Origin: Gemmatimonadota bacterium
GTDB taxonomy: Bacteria > Gemmatimonadota > Gemmatimonadetes > Longimicrobiales > Gaopeijiaceae
DNA length: 64,000 bases
Direction of reading: 5' to 3'
Assembly (NCBI GenBank): GCA_030827315.1
Contig: JAURER010000012.1
Location: forward strand, 18,350-82,349
Below the pieces are notes generated by a model. It saw nothing but the letters and a program-made list of their open reading frames with translations, was not told the origin of the DNA and did no database searches. Shown piece after piece: positions 9,181-20,582 of the stretch. Position 1 is the stretch's first letter, and every line of letters starts with the position of its first letter. The position numbers were made by a program, and so were the translations under genes.

Positions 9181-9381
9181 GGCCCGGTCGACGTCGACAG
9201 CCACGACTGGACCTTCTTCCTCATGAAGTACGGGATGCTCACCAAGGACGTCCAGATCGGCTCGGCGCTCGCGAGCGCGGGGATGGCCTCCATGTCGCTC
9301 GCGCCCGGCGCGTGGGTCCTGCGAATCATGGCCCGGAGGCCGTCGGCGACGGGCGCCGGAGGCGGTGGAGCGGTCGCCTAG
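9181..9381 (+). pseudogene. C-terminal coding remnant of an unrecognised membrane-like protein
   Basis: The frame ending at the TAG 9379-9381 has nearly all codons ending in G or C from about 9181 onward and reads as a plausible protein (DSHDWTFFLMKYGMLTKD, then a hydrophobic stretch to PGAWVLRIMARR and a Gly/Ala tail). Upstream of about 9180 the codon bias fades and the frame runs into the amidohydrolase gene in another register. There is no start codon before the ATG at 9223, which would give only 52 residues and cut off the aromatic N-terminal part. It most likely is the 3' remnant of a deleted gene; a real 52-residue protein from 9223 is the alternative. Its stop shares the bases CTAG with the convergent barrel gene. 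Confidence 0.45.
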
Positions 9382-9884
9382 AACGGCCAGGCCAGCTCCA
9401 CCCCCCCCGAAACCAGGCGGAGCGCCGGAAGTGGCTCCGGCGGCCCGAAGAGGGCCGCGTCGAGGAACGGGGTCACGGTTCCGCCGAGCCATCCGCGGAT
9501 GTCCCAGCCGACGCCCAGGACCCCCGCCGGATGGGCTGGTCCCTCGTCCAGGTCCCAGGACAGGCCTCCCCCGGCCCGGACGAAGGCGGCCGAACCCCGC
9601 GACGGGTAGAAACGTGCGGTAAGGAAGAGCGAGACCCTTCGCACCGTCTCGCTCCGCGTCGAGCCGTACCAGTAGATGCCGGCGGCCTCGCCAACGACCC
9701 AATCGCCGAGCGGAAGTGCCCCGCGGACGCCGGCACCGGCCCCGTCGACACCTTCGACACAACCCTGCGCCCGGCAGAGGGAGCCCCAGAAGACGGACGG
9801 CCCCAAGGCACGCTCCCCGGGGGCCTGTGCCTCCACGGCGCTCGCGAGCGCGAGCACGACGGCGACGGCGTTCACGACTCTCAT
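9378..9884 (-). CDS. Small outer-membrane beta-barrel-like protein with signal peptide
   Basis: 168 residues from the ATG at 9884, which has GGAGG five bases upstream. The first 20 residues form a signal peptide (MRVVNAVAVVLALASAVEAQ). The rest is Gly/aromatic-rich with alternating polar and hydrophobic residues and ends in ELAWPF, with the C-terminal Phe typical of outer-membrane barrels. Two Cys residues occur in the mature N-terminal region (SLCRAQGCVEG), possibly a disulfide. Its function is unknown. It stands between a tRNA gene and the plus-strand remnant, overlapping the remnant's stop. Confidence 0.75.
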   Translation of the reverse strand: MRVVNAVAVVLALASAVEAQAPGERALGPSVFWGSLCRAQGCVEGVDGAGAGVRGALPLGDWVVGEAAGIYWYGSTRSETVRRVSLFLTARFYPSRGSAAFVRAGGGLSWDLDEGPAHPAGVLGVGWDIRGWLGGTVTPFLDAALFGPPEPLPALRLVSGGVELAWPF

Positions 9885-10036
9885 GACATCCTCCCCTCTC
9901 GAGGCCACCCCAACGGTAGCCGAACCGTGCGCGGAGGGGTGTCAGGATACTCCCGGGGGCGCCCGTGGCGAAACGCGACGGCGAGCACGGCACCCACCAG
10001 GGCAGCCGCGGCCGGCGTTGCGGTACGCAGGGTCAT
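9881..10036 (-). CDS. Possible 51-aa membrane-anchored peptide upstream of the barrel gene
   Basis: A short frame from the ATG at 10036 has a hydrophobic N-terminal segment (about residues 8-24, ATPAAAALVGAVLAVAF) and a Pro/Arg-rich tail. Its stop overlaps the ATG of the barrel gene as ATGA, which would couple their translation. There is no ribosome site before 10036, and the longer frame around it runs through the tRNA. I recognise no family. It may be chance in GC-rich DNA. Confidence 0.25.
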   Translation of the reverse strand: MTLRTATPAAAALVGAVLAVAFRHGRPREYPDTPPRTVRLPLGWPREGRMS

Positions 10037-10097
10037 GGGTCGGTGGGGCGGTTGAGATCCGCGCCAACACCACGACGAATCCATGAAGACGGAAACG

Positions 10098-10123
10098 AAA
10101 AACGCCCCGCCCGAAGGCGAGGC
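10098..10123 (-). terminator. Rho-independent terminator after the tRNA
   Basis: Reading the minus strand, GCCTCGCC (10123-10116), loop TTCG and GGCGGGGC (10111-10104) form an 8-base-pair stem with one G-U pair and a stable UUCG tetraloop. One base later comes a run of five T (10102-10098). It lies about 30 bases after the tRNA 3' end. It is the clearest intrinsic terminator in the window. Confidence 0.85.
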
Positions 10124-10153
10124 CGTTCTCAACCCGTGGTCGACCGTCGACAG

Positions 10154-10227
10154 TGCCGGAGGAGGGACTCGAACCCCCGACACGCGGATTATGATTCCGC
10201 TGCTCTAACCGACTGAGCTACTCCGGC
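10154..10227 (-). tRNA. tRNA-Met (CAU anticodon)
   Basis: 74 bases, with acceptor stem GCCGGAG/CTCCGGC, a D arm with AGCTCAGTCGGTTAGAGC, anticodon stem GCGGA/TCCGC around loop ATCATAA, and a T arm with GGTTCGAGTCC. The discriminator is A and CCA is not encoded. Anticodon CAU fits elongator tRNA-Met, initiator tRNA or the lysidine-modified tRNA-Ile2. The first base pair G-C argues against the initiator, and the anticodon-arm sequence resembles bacterial elongator tRNA-Met. tRNA-Ile2 is the main alternative; tilS, which would modify it, is in the same window. Confidence 0.9.
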
Positions 10228-10238
10228 AGGGGGCGAAA

Positions 10239-10267
10239 AAGCTCACGGGCGGCCGGATGGATGTCAA
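10239..10267 (-). promoter_or_regulatory. Probable promoter of the tRNA gene
   Basis: A perfect TTGACA -35 (10267-10262, minus strand) lies about 35 bases upstream of the tRNA 5' end. With a 17-base spacer the -10 would be GAGCTT (10244-10239), a weak match. The position fits a short 5' leader before the tRNA. Confidence 0.45.
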
Positions 10268-10357
10268 CTGCCACAACGCCTTGCGGAGAGCCGCGAAAGC
10301 GGGCACGCTTCGGCTACGCGCGCGAACAGCAGGCCTACCCTCATCCGGAGCACGATC

Positions 10358-11305
10358 ATGGACCCGGCCGCGATCCTCATCCCCGCCATCCTTCTGGCGG
10401 GCGGAGCGATTCTCACGGGCGTGCGCGTCCTCTTCGAGTACGAGCGGGGCGTCGTTTTCCGCCTGGGCAAGCTGACCCGCGCCAAGGGACCGGGGCTCGT
10501 CTTCCTCGTGCCGTTCGGCATCGACCGCCTGCGCAAGATGGACCTTCGGATCGTGGCCCTCGACATCGCGCCGCAGGACACGATCACGCGGGACAACGTG
10601 TCGGTGCGGGTGAACGCCGTGGTCTACTTCCGCGTGGCCGATCCGACGAAGGCGGTCATCGAGATCGAGGACTACTACTTCGCGACCAGTCAGCTCGCCC
10701 AGACGACGCTGCGCTCCGTGATCGGTCAGTCCGAGCTCGACGAACTCCTCGCCGAGCGGGAGCGCATCAATGAGGTCGTCCGTGAGATCATCGACGCCGG
10801 AACCGATCCGTGGGGCATCGAGGTGACCGGCGTGGAGATCAAGGACATCGACCTTCCGCAGGAGATGAAACGGGCGATGGCGAAGCAGGCCGAGGCCGAG
10901 CGCGAGCGGCGCGCCAAGGTCATCAACGCCGAAGGCGAGTACCAGGCTTCCACCAAGCTGGTTCAAGCCGCCGAGATCATCGAGCAGTTCCCGGTCGCCA
11001 TGCAGCTCCGCTTCCTGCAGACGGTCACGGAGGTCGCCGTGGAAAACAACTCGACGACGCTCTTCCCGCTGCCGATCGATCTCTTCGCGCCCTTCGTCGC
11101 GGAGTCGAAGCGGGCCTCGCCCGAGGCGCGGGCACGGGCCCTGAAGGCCGCGACCGACGCGATGCTCTCCTCCTCGGTCCCTGCCGCCGAAAAGCATCTC
11201 GACGGGGGCGACGCGCAGGCGCTCCGACGCGCGGCGCGGAGGCTCCTCGACGAGGTCGCCGCCGAGCAGGAAGAGGACGACCCGGAGCGGGGTGACGCCG
11301 GCTGA
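10358..11305 (+). CDS. Slipin/stomatin-like SPFH (Band 7) protein
   Basis: 315 residues. One N-terminal membrane helix (about residues 5-22, [17 protein letters not shown]) is followed by the SPFH core starting at [16 protein letters not shown]. The segments [19 protein letters not shown] and [15 protein letters not shown] are strongly stomatin-like. A charged helix rich in [17 protein letters not shown] follows. The last 60 residues are acidic and family-atypical. Such proteins assemble into ring or scaffold oligomers on the inner face of the membrane. A GGAG ribosome site lies 8 bases before the ATG. The usual NfeD partner is not adjacent. It is a single plus-strand gene, divergent from the tRNA. 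Confidence 0.92.
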   Translation: MDPAAILIPAILLAGGAILTGVRVLFEYERGVVFRLGKLTRAKGPGLVFLVPFGIDRLRKMDLRIVALDIAPQDTITRDNVSVRVNAVVYFRVADPTKAVIEIEDYYFATSQLAQTTLRSVIGQSELDELLAERERINEVVREIIDAGTDPWGIEVTGVEIKDIDLPQEMKRAMAKQAEAERERRAKVINAEGEYQASTKLVQAAEIIEQFPVAMQLRFLQTVTEVAVENNSTTLFPLPIDLFAPFVAESKRASPEARARALKAATDAMLSSSVPAAEKHLDGGDAQALRRAARRLLDEVAAEQEEDDPERGDAG

Positions 11306-11318
11306 CGCCTCCCGGACG

Positions 11319-12943
<1,625 letters not shown>

Positions 12944-12989
12944 TCAGTGCTTCACGGGGCGGCGCGGTTCCCGAGGGCACCGGTCCACC

Positions 12990-13703
12990 TCATCCTGCGG
13001 CGAGAAGCGCGGCGACCGCGTCGCGCGCCCTCTCGGTCAGATCGTTCCTGCGGTCGAGCCCCACGTCCCTGACGGCGATCGCTTCCCCGAAGCGCACCGT
13101 GATCGTTCCGGGCCGGATCAGAAGCGATCCCTTCTTCATCACTTCACGAGATCCGACGATTCCGGCAGGAACAATGTCCACGCCCGCCTGAATCGCCAAG
13201 ACGAAGGCGCCCTTCTTGAACGCCCGGAGCTCTCCTGTGGCGGATCGCGTTCCTTCCGGGAACATGATGATGGTCGGCCGGTCTTCCTCCAACCTCTTTC
13301 TCGCGACCGCGAGCGACTCCACGGCGGACGCGTGGTCGCGTCGGTCGATGAAGATCTGCCCGCACGCGGCCGCGGCGCGCCCGAAGACGGGAACGCGCTC
13401 GAGCTCCCGCTTCGCGACGAAGACCCAGCGGCCGGGCAGGAAGCCTGCAAGCACGAGCACGTCGTACCACGACACGTGGTTGGCCACGAGGATCTGCGGG
13501 CGGCTCGGATCGATGGCCTCCACGCCCTCGAAGCGCACGTGCACGCCCGACAGCCGGAGAATGAGCCGCGCCCAGTTCCGGGGCGCCCGGTCGTAGAGGT
13601 CGGCGCCCGGCGGCGTGCCCCGGTAGGCGTGCCAGATGATCTGGAGGCCGTACCACAGGGTGGCCGGCACGATGGCGAGGGCGACCACGGCGAGGCGGAT
13701 CAC
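12990..13703 (-). CDS. plsC: 1-acyl-sn-glycerol-3-phosphate acyltransferase (PlsC family)
   Basis: 237 residues from the GTG at 13703, which overlaps the thiL stop as GTGA. An N-terminal membrane helix (about residues 2-22) precedes the acyltransferase motifs: NHVSWYD (block I, the NHxxxxD type), a middle block around FIDRRD, and FPEGTRS (block III), followed by VPAGIVGS (block IV). It adds the second acyl chain to make phosphatidic acid in membrane lipid synthesis. The frame remains open upstream, but that only mirrors thiL. Confidence 0.92.
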   Translation of the reverse strand: MIRLAVVALAIVPATLWYGLQIIWHAYRGTPPGADLYDRAPRNWARLILRLSGVHVRFEGVEAIDPSRPQILVANHVSWYDVLVLAGFLPGRWVFVAKRELERVPVFGRAAAACGQIFIDRRDHASAVESLAVARKRLEEDRPTIIMFPEGTRSATGELRAFKKGAFVLAIQAGVDIVPAGIVGSREVMKKGSLLIRPGTITVRFGEAIAVRDVGLDRRNDLTERARDAVAALLAAG

Positions 13704-14701
13704 GACGCTCCGGGCTCCGGCGACGCGACGCCTTCCCAGTGGTCGAAGCCGCCGCGTTCGAGTCGGGTCCTCGAGCCGTCCGGCCCCTGAAGCCACACCC
13801 CGCTCCCCTCGGACACGTAGCCGACACGCGTGACCTGCACGCCGAAGCGTGCGGCGAAGTACGCCGAGTCGATGACGCCGGGGTCGGTCACGAAGCAGAG
13901 CTCGTAGTCGTCGCCCCCGTGAAGCGCCGCGTCGAAGGCACCCTCGGGCCCGAGTGCCTCCACGGCGGCGGCGGCCACCGGAATGCGGTCCTCTTCAAGC
14001 GTGATGGCTACGCCGGACGCGGCGGCGAGATGTCCGGCGTCACCCGCCAGACCGTCGGAAATGTCGATCATCGCGTCGACGAGCTCACGCTCCACGAGGG
14101 CGCGGGCCTCGTCCACGCGGGGACGGGGCGCCGCGAATGACCTGCGCAACTCGGCATTCGGCTCGCCACCCGCCTCCCAGCTTCGGACCGCCGCCGCGCT
14201 CGCACCGAGCGTGCCGGTCACCCAGACGTCGTCGCCCGGCTCGGCCCCGTCCCGCTGAACGGGCCACAGCGTCCGGCCCACCACCACCACGTCCAGCACG
14301 AGCGGGCCGGGAGAGTGCGAGACGTCGCCGCCCACCACCGGCGCCCCGTGGGCGAGGGCCACCGCGCGCACTCCCGCGTTGACCGCCGCGAGGTCCACGG
14401 ATCCGCCGCGCGGGGCCGCGACGGAGAGCAGCACGGCGACCGGCATCGCACCCATGGCGGCCAGGTCGGAGATCGCGGCGGCGCCGGCGCGCCAGCCGAT
14501 CTCCTCGTCACTGATCCAGCTCCTCCGGAAGTGCACGTCCTCCACGGCCATGTCCGTGCTGATGACCCAGCCGCCCTGGAGCACCGCGGCGTCGTCTCCG
14601 GGACCCACCATCACCTCCGGAGGCAGGGCGTCGTCGGCGGCGGTGAACCGGCGGATCAGGTCGAACTCGGCGCCCGCCCCGAGCTTCACGATTCGTCCCA
14701 T
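13700..14701 (-). CDS. thiL: Thiamine-monophosphate kinase
   Basis: 333 residues. The ThiL/PurM-like motifs are all there: GPGDDAAVL (residues 33-41), STDMAVEDVHF, SDLAAMGAMPVA, GGDVSHSPG, IDISDGLAGD and HGGDDYELCFV. It phosphorylates thiamine monophosphate to the active diphosphate. No other thiamine gene is nearby, so it is placed with nnr and plsC as a general cofactor and lipid housekeeping group. The ATG at 14701 lies 10 bases after the nnr stop. Confidence 0.96.
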   Translation of the reverse strand: MGRIVKLGAGAEFDLIRRFTAADDALPPEVMVGPGDDAAVLQGGWVISTDMAVEDVHFRRSWISDEEIGWRAGAAAISDLAAMGAMPVAVLLSVAAPRGGSVDLAAVNAGVRAVALAHGAPVVGGDVSHSPGPLVLDVVVVGRTLWPVQRDGAEPGDDVWVTGTLGASAAAVRSWEAGGEPNAELRRSFAAPRPRVDEARALVERELVDAMIDISDGLAGDAGHLAAASGVAITLEEDRIPVAAAAVEALGPEGAFDAALHGGDDYELCFVTDPGVIDSAYFAARFGVQVTRVGYVSEGSGVWLQGPDGSRTRLERGGFDHWEGVASPEPGAS

Positions 14702-14711
14702 CGTTCCTCCC

Positions 14712-16277
14712 TCAGCGCGCCGGATCGGCGTCGAAGATCACCATGGGCATCTCGAGATCGGTGCGGGCGGTTCCCCGCTCGGCGAGCGCGTCGGGCAGTC
14801 GCTCGACGACGTCGGACGGGGCGAGTCCGGCTCCGCGGTTCGCGAGCGCCGCCGCTCGCCCGGTCAGGTAGAGTCCCAGCGAACCCGCGAGCTCCGGCGC
14901 GCACCCCTGGGCCGCGAGGGCCACGACGGCTCCGGTCAGCGTGTCTCCCATGCCCGCCACCGCGAGATCGGACGAGCTCTGGCTGTCGACCAGGACGGGG
15001 CCGCTCACCGCCGCCGTGAGCGACGGGGCCCCTTTGAGGAGCACGGTGCAGCGAAAGCGTTCACGGGCCGTCCGCAGGGCGTCGAGCCGGTCCGGCGGGT
15101 CCTCACCCAGAAGTCGCGCCATCTCCCCGGGGTGGGGCGTGAGGAGCGTCGGCCGACGGCCGGCTATGGACGCCAGGTCGACGACACCCTCGGCCGCGAG
15201 GTTGAGCGCGTCGGCGTCCAGCACGAGCGGGACCCCGTCGCCGGCGGCCGCGACGTGCTCGAGGACCCAACGTGCCGCGGCCGTCCGCCCCAGCCCGGGG
15301 CCGAGGGCGACAGCGTCGCTCGCGGCCATCGCTTCATCCAGCGCGGCACCGGCGGGCGCAATCCAGATCGCTTCGGGGAGAGCCGTCTGCACGATCTCGC
15401 GGTTCTCCTCGACGGTGCACACCCGCACCAGCCCCGCCCCGGCGCGAAACGCCGCTCGGGCCGCCAGCACGGCCGCGCCAGCCATGCCGACGCCCCCTCC
15501 CACCACGAGTACGCGCCCCACGCGGTTCTTGTGCGTGTCGGAATCACGCAGCGGAAGTCGGGCGCGGGCCCACGCGGGTGTGACGACCAGGGCGTCGGCG
15601 TCACGAGGGCTGAGAGGGGGGAATCCGATCTCGAGCGTCACCTGCCGCCCGACCCGCGAGCGGGCCGGGTGCAGGAGCGACCCGAGCTTCGGGGCGCCGA
15701 ACGACACCGTCACGTCCGCACGGATCGCGGCGCCGGGAACGGCACCGGTGGTCGCGTCGATGCCGGATGGAACGTCGAGGGCGAGAACGGGGCAACCTGA
15801 CGCCTCGACCCGGGCGATCGCGGCGGCCTGCCGACCCCGCGGAGCACCGCGCGCTCCGGTTCCGAGGATCCCGTCCACCACCACCGGGCCAGCGGCCCAG
15901 AGGGCGTCCCATCCGCGCCCGTCGAGGTCCCCGTCCCGGACGATCTCGAGCGGCCACCCGTGCAGGAGCGGGTCCGCAGCGCCGCGGTCGGCCACAAGTA
16001 CCGCAACCACCTGGCGTCCCCAGGCCGCGAGCGTCCGCAGCACGACCAGGGCATCCCCCCCGTTGTTGCCGGGACCGACAAGCCCCACGACCGGGCGGTC
16101 ACCCCAGAGGCGGTGCAACACGCAGGCGGCCCCACGACCGGCATTCTCCATGAGCACCGGCTCGGGGACATCCGTCTCGTCGATGGCACGGGCGTCGAAG
16201 GCCGCGGACTCGGCGGCCGTCTGCGCCCGAACGTCAGCGCGTGCCCAGGGGCGAAGCGGTACGGAGAGCTCGCTCAT
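14712..16277 (-). CDS. nnr: Bifunctional NAD(P)H-hydrate epimerase/dehydratase
   Basis: 521 residues with two domains. The N-terminal YjeF epimerase (about 1-225) has LVGPGNNGGDALV and VDGILGTGARGAPRG, and LALDVPSGIDATTG. The C-terminal ADP-dependent dehydratase (about 240-510) has VVGGGVGMAGAAVLAARAA, LTPHPGEMARLLG and VAGMGDTLTGAV. It repairs damaged, hydrated NADH and NADPH in the cytoplasm. Both active-site regions look intact. It is followed closely by thiL and preceded by the small zinc-ribbon gene. Confidence 0.96.
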   Translation of the reverse strand: MSELSVPLRPWARADVRAQTAAESAAFDARAIDETDVPEPVLMENAGRGAACVLHRLWGDRPVVGLVGPGNNGGDALVVLRTLAAWGRQVVAVLVADRGAADPLLHGWPLEIVRDGDLDGRGWDALWAAGPVVVDGILGTGARGAPRGRQAAAIARVEASGCPVLALDVPSGIDATTGAVPGAAIRADVTVSFGAPKLGSLLHPARSRVGRQVTLEIGFPPLSPRDADALVVTPAWARARLPLRDSDTHKNRVGRVLVVGGGVGMAGAAVLAARAAFRAGAGLVRVCTVEENREIVQTALPEAIWIAPAGAALDEAMAASDAVALGPGLGRTAAARWVLEHVAAAGDGVPLVLDADALNLAAEGVVDLASIAGRRPTLLTPHPGEMARLLGEDPPDRLDALRTARERFRCTVLLKGAPSLTAAVSGPVLVDSQSSSDLAVAGMGDTLTGAVVALAAQGCAPELAGSLGLYLTGRAAALANRGAGLAPSDVVERLPDALAERGTARTDLEMPMVIFDADPAR

Positions 16278-16332
16278 CGCTCTACACCCCCCGGGCGGCA
16301 GGCCAGCCGGGTGGCCGGGCGCGTACGTCGCG

Positions 16333-16536
16333 CTACTTGTACGACTGACCGATCTGGCGGCCGAGCGTGATCTCGCCGTTGTCGATCCGAAGGTTGAATC
16401 CGCATTCCGGGCTCGAACACACCCACGCCTTGTAGCGGATCGGTGCTCCGTCCCTGCCGTAGTCCGACAGCGGAAGCAGAATGCCGCTGTCGCACTTCTG
16501 GCAGCGGGGAAACCCGCTTTCTCCCACCATTTCCAA
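16333..16536 (-). CDS. Small zinc-ribbon protein, 67 aa
   Basis: 67 residues with two Cys pairs: CQKC near residue 13 and CSSPEC near residue 40 (the spacing is C-x4-C in the second pair). The Cys layout suggests one bound zinc. The rest is short beta-rich sequence around KAWVCSSPECGFNLRIDNGEI, resembling general nucleic-acid or rRNA-like zinc ribbons, but I cannot name a family. GGAGGGG occurs 7 bases upstream of the ATG at 16536. It sits between nnr and the Minf_1886-family gene, with two GC-rich hairpins in the preceding gap. Confidence 0.75.
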   Translation of the reverse strand: MEMVGESGFPRCQKCDSGILLPLSDYGRDGAPIRYKAWVCSSPECGFNLRIDNGEITLGRQIGQSYK

Positions 16537-16575
16537 CCCCTCCCATGGCGTCGTGACGACTCGCGTCGTCGGTAA

Positions 16576-16625
16576 GTCCGGTCGCGCCGGACGAGTCCTG
16601 GTCGTGCGTCCGCCAGGCGGCGGAC
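16576..16625 (-). terminator. Two GC-rich hairpins after the Minf_1886-family gene
   Basis: Stem GTCCGCC/GGCGGAC with a 4-base loop (16625-16608) and stem GTCCGG/CCGGAC with a 5-base loop (16592-16576) lie in tandem in the gap after the stop at 16633. No T-run follows either. They may be weak terminators, 3'-end stabilisers or processing sites between the two small genes. Confidence 0.4.
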
Positions 16626-16632
16626 AATCCCT

Positions 16633-17013
16633 TCAGCGAAGCGGCGTCCAGGGGTAGTTCGTCTCGAACGCTTCCTCGAAATCGAATACGTCGACGAAAT
16701 CCTCGGGCTGGTCTTCGTCCTCCTTCACGAGGAGTCCGTGCTCGACCATCGCGAACACCACACGACCTACATCCTCGGTCTCGTGGATCCCCCAGTGCTC
16801 AAGGACGGCCCTGGCCAGCAGACCGTACCGCCCGATCGCGAGCTCCCGAACGCCTTCGGTCAGTTCGCGTCCCGTGATGTGACGGGGCTTGTCGAGCCCC
16901 CGGATCACCGACTGCAACGCCAACATGACGAACTCGTAGGAGCGCGCGTGAAACCGCGGGTTCCGCTCCTGGAGTCGGTCGAGGACTTCGTCCTGGAATT
17001 GCAGTTCGTTCAT
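16633..17013 (-). CDS. Minf_1886 family protein
   Basis: 126 residues. The pattern fits the family known from Verrucomicrobia, Planctomycetes and related groups: a helical start (FQDEVLDRLQERNPRFHARSYEF), then HITGRELTEGVRELA, GLLARAVLEHWGIHETEDVG and VVFAMVEHGLLVKE, ending in an acidic-aromatic tail with FEEAF. The family function is not known to me. No membrane segment. It lies 58 bases after glyA and upstream of the zinc-ribbon gene; whether the two small proteins work together is open. The match is from memory of the family pattern, not a search. Confidence 0.75.
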   Translation of the reverse strand: MNELQFQDEVLDRLQERNPRFHARSYEFVMLALQSVIRGLDKPRHITGRELTEGVRELAIGRYGLLARAVLEHWGIHETEDVGRVVFAMVEHGLLVKEDEDQPEDFVDVFDFEEAFETNYPWTPLR

Positions 17014-17071
17014 GGGCGGAATGTGCGGAGACGCGCCCCGGTTCGCCAGATCCGTGGCCGGGCGCCGAGCG

Positions 17072-18328
17072 TCAGACGTCGGCCAGCTCGGGGTAGAGCG
17101 GAAAGGCGTCGCACAGTTCCCGCACGGCGGACCGAACTTCGCCGATGCGAGCCGGATCCGTCGGGGCGGCGAGCAGGTAGCCGATCCAGTCCGCGATCTG
17201 CCGCATCTCCGCTTCCTTCATCCCGCGAGACGTGATCGCTGGCGTGCCGATGCGCAGGCCCGACGTCACGAACGGGGAGCGCGTCTCACCCGGGACGGTG
17301 TTCTTGTTCACCGTGATGCCGGCCTCCTCGAGCGCGTGCTCCGCGTCCTTGCCGGACAGCTCCGCGTGGCTGGGGCGCAGGTCGACGAGCATCAGGTGGG
17401 TGTCGGTTCCACCGCTCACGAGGTGGAAGCCCCGTTCGGCCAGCCGCTCTGCCAGCGCCCGTGCGTTGGCGATGACCTGCCCGGAGTAGCGTGCGAAGTC
17501 CGGCTCGAGCGCTTCCTTGAACGCGACGGCCTTCGCGGCGACCGCGTGCATGAGCGGCCCGCCCTGCAGGAACGGGAACACGGTCTTGTCGACGTCCTTC
17601 GCGAGTTCTTGCCGGCACAGGATCAGACCACCACGCGGCCCTCGAAGTGTCTTGTGCGTGGTGGTCGTCACGAGGTCGGCGTGCGGAACCGGCGACGGAT
17701 GATGTCCGGTGGCAACCAGCCCGGCGATGTGCGCCATGTCGACCAGGAGCCGGGCTCCCACCTCGCGGGCGATCTCGCCGAACGCCGCGAAGTCCAGCGT
17801 ACGCGGGTACGCGCTTGCCCCGGCCACGATCAGCTTCGGTCGCTCGCTGTGAGCCGCGGCGCGCACGACGTCGTAATCGATGAGGCCGTCGTCCGGCCGA
17901 ACCCCGTAGAAGCGCGCCTCGAAGAGCTGGCCGCTGAAGTTCACCGGCGACCCGTGCGTGAGGTGGCCGCCGTGGCTCAGATCCATGCCCAGGATCCGGT
18001 CTCCGGCGTCCAGCACGGAAAAATAGGCGGCCATGTTGGCCTGCGCTCCGGAGTGCGGCTGGACGTTGGCGTGGTCGGCCCCGAAGATCCGCTTCGCGCG
18101 ATCCCGGGCCAGGTTTTCGACCACGTCCGCGTATTCGCACCCGCCGTAGTAGCGTCGGCCGGGCACACCCTCGGCGTACTTGTTCGTGAGCACGCAGCCC
18201 ATCGTCTCGAGCACCGCGTAGGACACAAAGTTCTCGGACGCGATCAACTCGAGGCCGTCGCCCTGACGGCGGACCTCAGCGAGAATCGCCGCGTGGACCT
18301 CCGGGTCCGCCGACTTCAGATGGACCAT
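17072..18328 (-). CDS. glyA: Serine hydroxymethyltransferase
   Basis: 418 residues from the ATG at 18328, two bases after the stop of the leucine dehydrogenase gene. Motifs: [10 protein letters not shown] near residue 28, [28 protein letters not shown], and [14 protein letters not shown] with the Lys that holds pyridoxal phosphate. The C-terminal [14 protein letters not shown] motif is also present. It makes glycine and 5,10-methylene-tetrahydrofolate from serine and tetrahydrofolate. The frame continues upstream but there only mirrors the preceding gene. Confidence 0.97.
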   Translation of the reverse strand: MVHLKSADPEVHAAILAEVRRQGDGLELIASENFVSYAVLETMGCVLTNKYAEGVPGRRYYGGCEYADVVENLARDRAKRIFGADHANVQPHSGAQANMAAYFSVLDAGDRILGMDLSHGGHLTHGSPVNFSGQLFEARFYGVRPDDGLIDYDVVRAAAHSERPKLIVAGASAYPRTLDFAAFGEIAREVGARLLVDMAHIAGLVATGHHPSPVPHADLVTTTTHKTLRGPRGGLILCRQELAKDVDKTVFPFLQGGPLMHAVAAKAVAFKEALEPDFARYSGQVIANARALAERLAERGFHLVSGGTDTHLMLVDLRPSHAELSGKDAEHALEEAGITVNKNTVPGETRSPFVTSGLRIGTPAITSRGMKEAEMRQIADWIGYLLAAPTDPARIGEVRSAVRELCDAFPLYPELADV

Positions 18329-18330
18329 GC

Positions 18331-19386
<1,056 letters not shown>

Positions 19387-19399
19387 TTCGTCCTCGTAT

Positions 19400-20569
19400 T
19401 TAGGAAGTCGCGTTGCCGGAGCCCCGAAGGATCTCTCCCGCGATGACGCGACGCATGATCTCGTTGGTCCCTTCGTAGATCTCGGCACCCTTCGCGTCAC
19501 GCATCAGGCGCTCCAGCGGGTAGTGCCGCATGTACCCGTACCCGCCGTAGATCTGGATCGCCTCGTCGGCCGCGAATGTCGCCGCTTCCGACGCAGCCAG
19601 CTTGGCCATGGCCGCTCGCGCCGTGACCCCCTCGGGCCCGATGCGCGGCGTCCCGTTCCGCGTGGCCTCCCAGGCCAGCGCGGCCTCGTACGCGAGCGCC
19701 CGGCCTGCGGCCACCCCCAGAGCGGAGTCCGCGAGCTTCGCCTGAAGGGCGCCGAAGCGCCCGATGGGCGTGCCGAACTGCTCTCGCTCCAGCGCGTAGG
19801 CCGCGGCATGCTCGATGGCGGCCCGCCCCACGCCGACCGCCTGGATGGCGATGCCGATGCGTCCGACGTCGAGCGCCTCGAGAGCCATCACGAGCCCACG
19901 GTCGACGTCGCCCAGGAGCGCATCGGCGGGGAGGCGCAGTCCGTCGAATCGAACGCTCACCGTCTCCGAGGCCCGCAGACCCATCGTGTTCTCCCGCCTG
20001 CCCACCACATACCCGTCCGCGCCCGGGCGCACCAGGAAGACACCGAGACCGTCGGCGGAGGTACGCGCGAAGACGAGAACCAGCCCGGCGCGGCGCCCGT
20101 TGGTGACCCATCGCTTCTCGCCATCGAGGCGCCAGCCGTCACCGTCCCGCGTCGCCGTCGTCGTGACGGACGAGGCATCCGAGCCCGCATCGGGCTCGGA
20201 AAGCGCGAATGCCCCCAGGAGGTCGCCGGACGCGAGCGCCGGCAGCCACGCGTGCTTCTGATCGTCGGTGCCGTGGCGCAGGATCATTCCCGACACGGGC
20301 CCGGAGTGGATGGCGACCGAGAGCGCGACCGAAGCGTCGCCCCAGGCCAGTTCCTCCAGCACGAGCAGGTAGGTGTGCAGGTCGAAGCCTAGACCACCGT
20401 GTTCCTCGGGCACGAGCATCCCGAGGAAGCCGGATTCCGCGAGCTTCGCGAACACGTCGTCCGGCAGCGCCCTGCCTTCGTCCCACGCGGCGGCGTGCGG
20501 CCGGAGCTCGGTCCGGGCGAACTCCCTCGCGAGCTCCTGGAGTTCCCGCTGCCCGTCGGTCATCCGCAT
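19400..20569 (-). CDS. Acyl-CoA dehydrogenase
   Basis: 389 residues, normal length. FAD-binding and substrate motifs: AFALSEPDAGSDASS near residue 140, WVTNGRRAGLVLVFA, and the C-terminal IQIYGGYGYMRHYPLERLMRDAKG region, with the catalytic Glu in EIYEGTNEI. It dehydrogenates acyl-CoA to enoyl-CoA and passes electrons to electron-transfer flavoprotein. Two ATGs (20569, 20563) are possible. With the hydroxyacyl-CoA dehydrogenase and thiolase nearby it makes most of a beta-oxidation or short-chain acyl pathway; an enoyl-CoA hydratase is missing from the window. Confidence 0.95.
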   Translation of the reverse strand: MRMTDGQRELQELAREFARTELRPHAAAWDEGRALPDDVFAKLAESGFLGMLVPEEHGGLGFDLHTYLLVLEELAWGDASVALSVAIHSGPVSGMILRHGTDDQKHAWLPALASGDLLGAFALSEPDAGSDASSVTTTATRDGDGWRLDGEKRWVTNGRRAGLVLVFARTSADGLGVFLVRPGADGYVVGRRENTMGLRASETVSVRFDGLRLPADALLGDVDRGLVMALEALDVGRIGIAIQAVGVGRAAIEHAAAYALEREQFGTPIGRFGALQAKLADSALGVAAGRALAYEAALAWEATRNGTPRIGPEGVTARAAMAKLAASEAATFAADEAIQIYGGYGYMRHYPLERLMRDAKGAEIYEGTNEIMRRVIAGEILRGSGNATS

Positions 20570-20582
20570 GCCGCTCCCCCGT

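Noticed and set aside
9881..10183. A 100-codon minus-strand frame reaching into the tRNA
   Set aside because: The first part translates the tRNA itself (the typical SGVRVPPPAL artefact). Only the last 51 codons are kept as a doubtful small gene.
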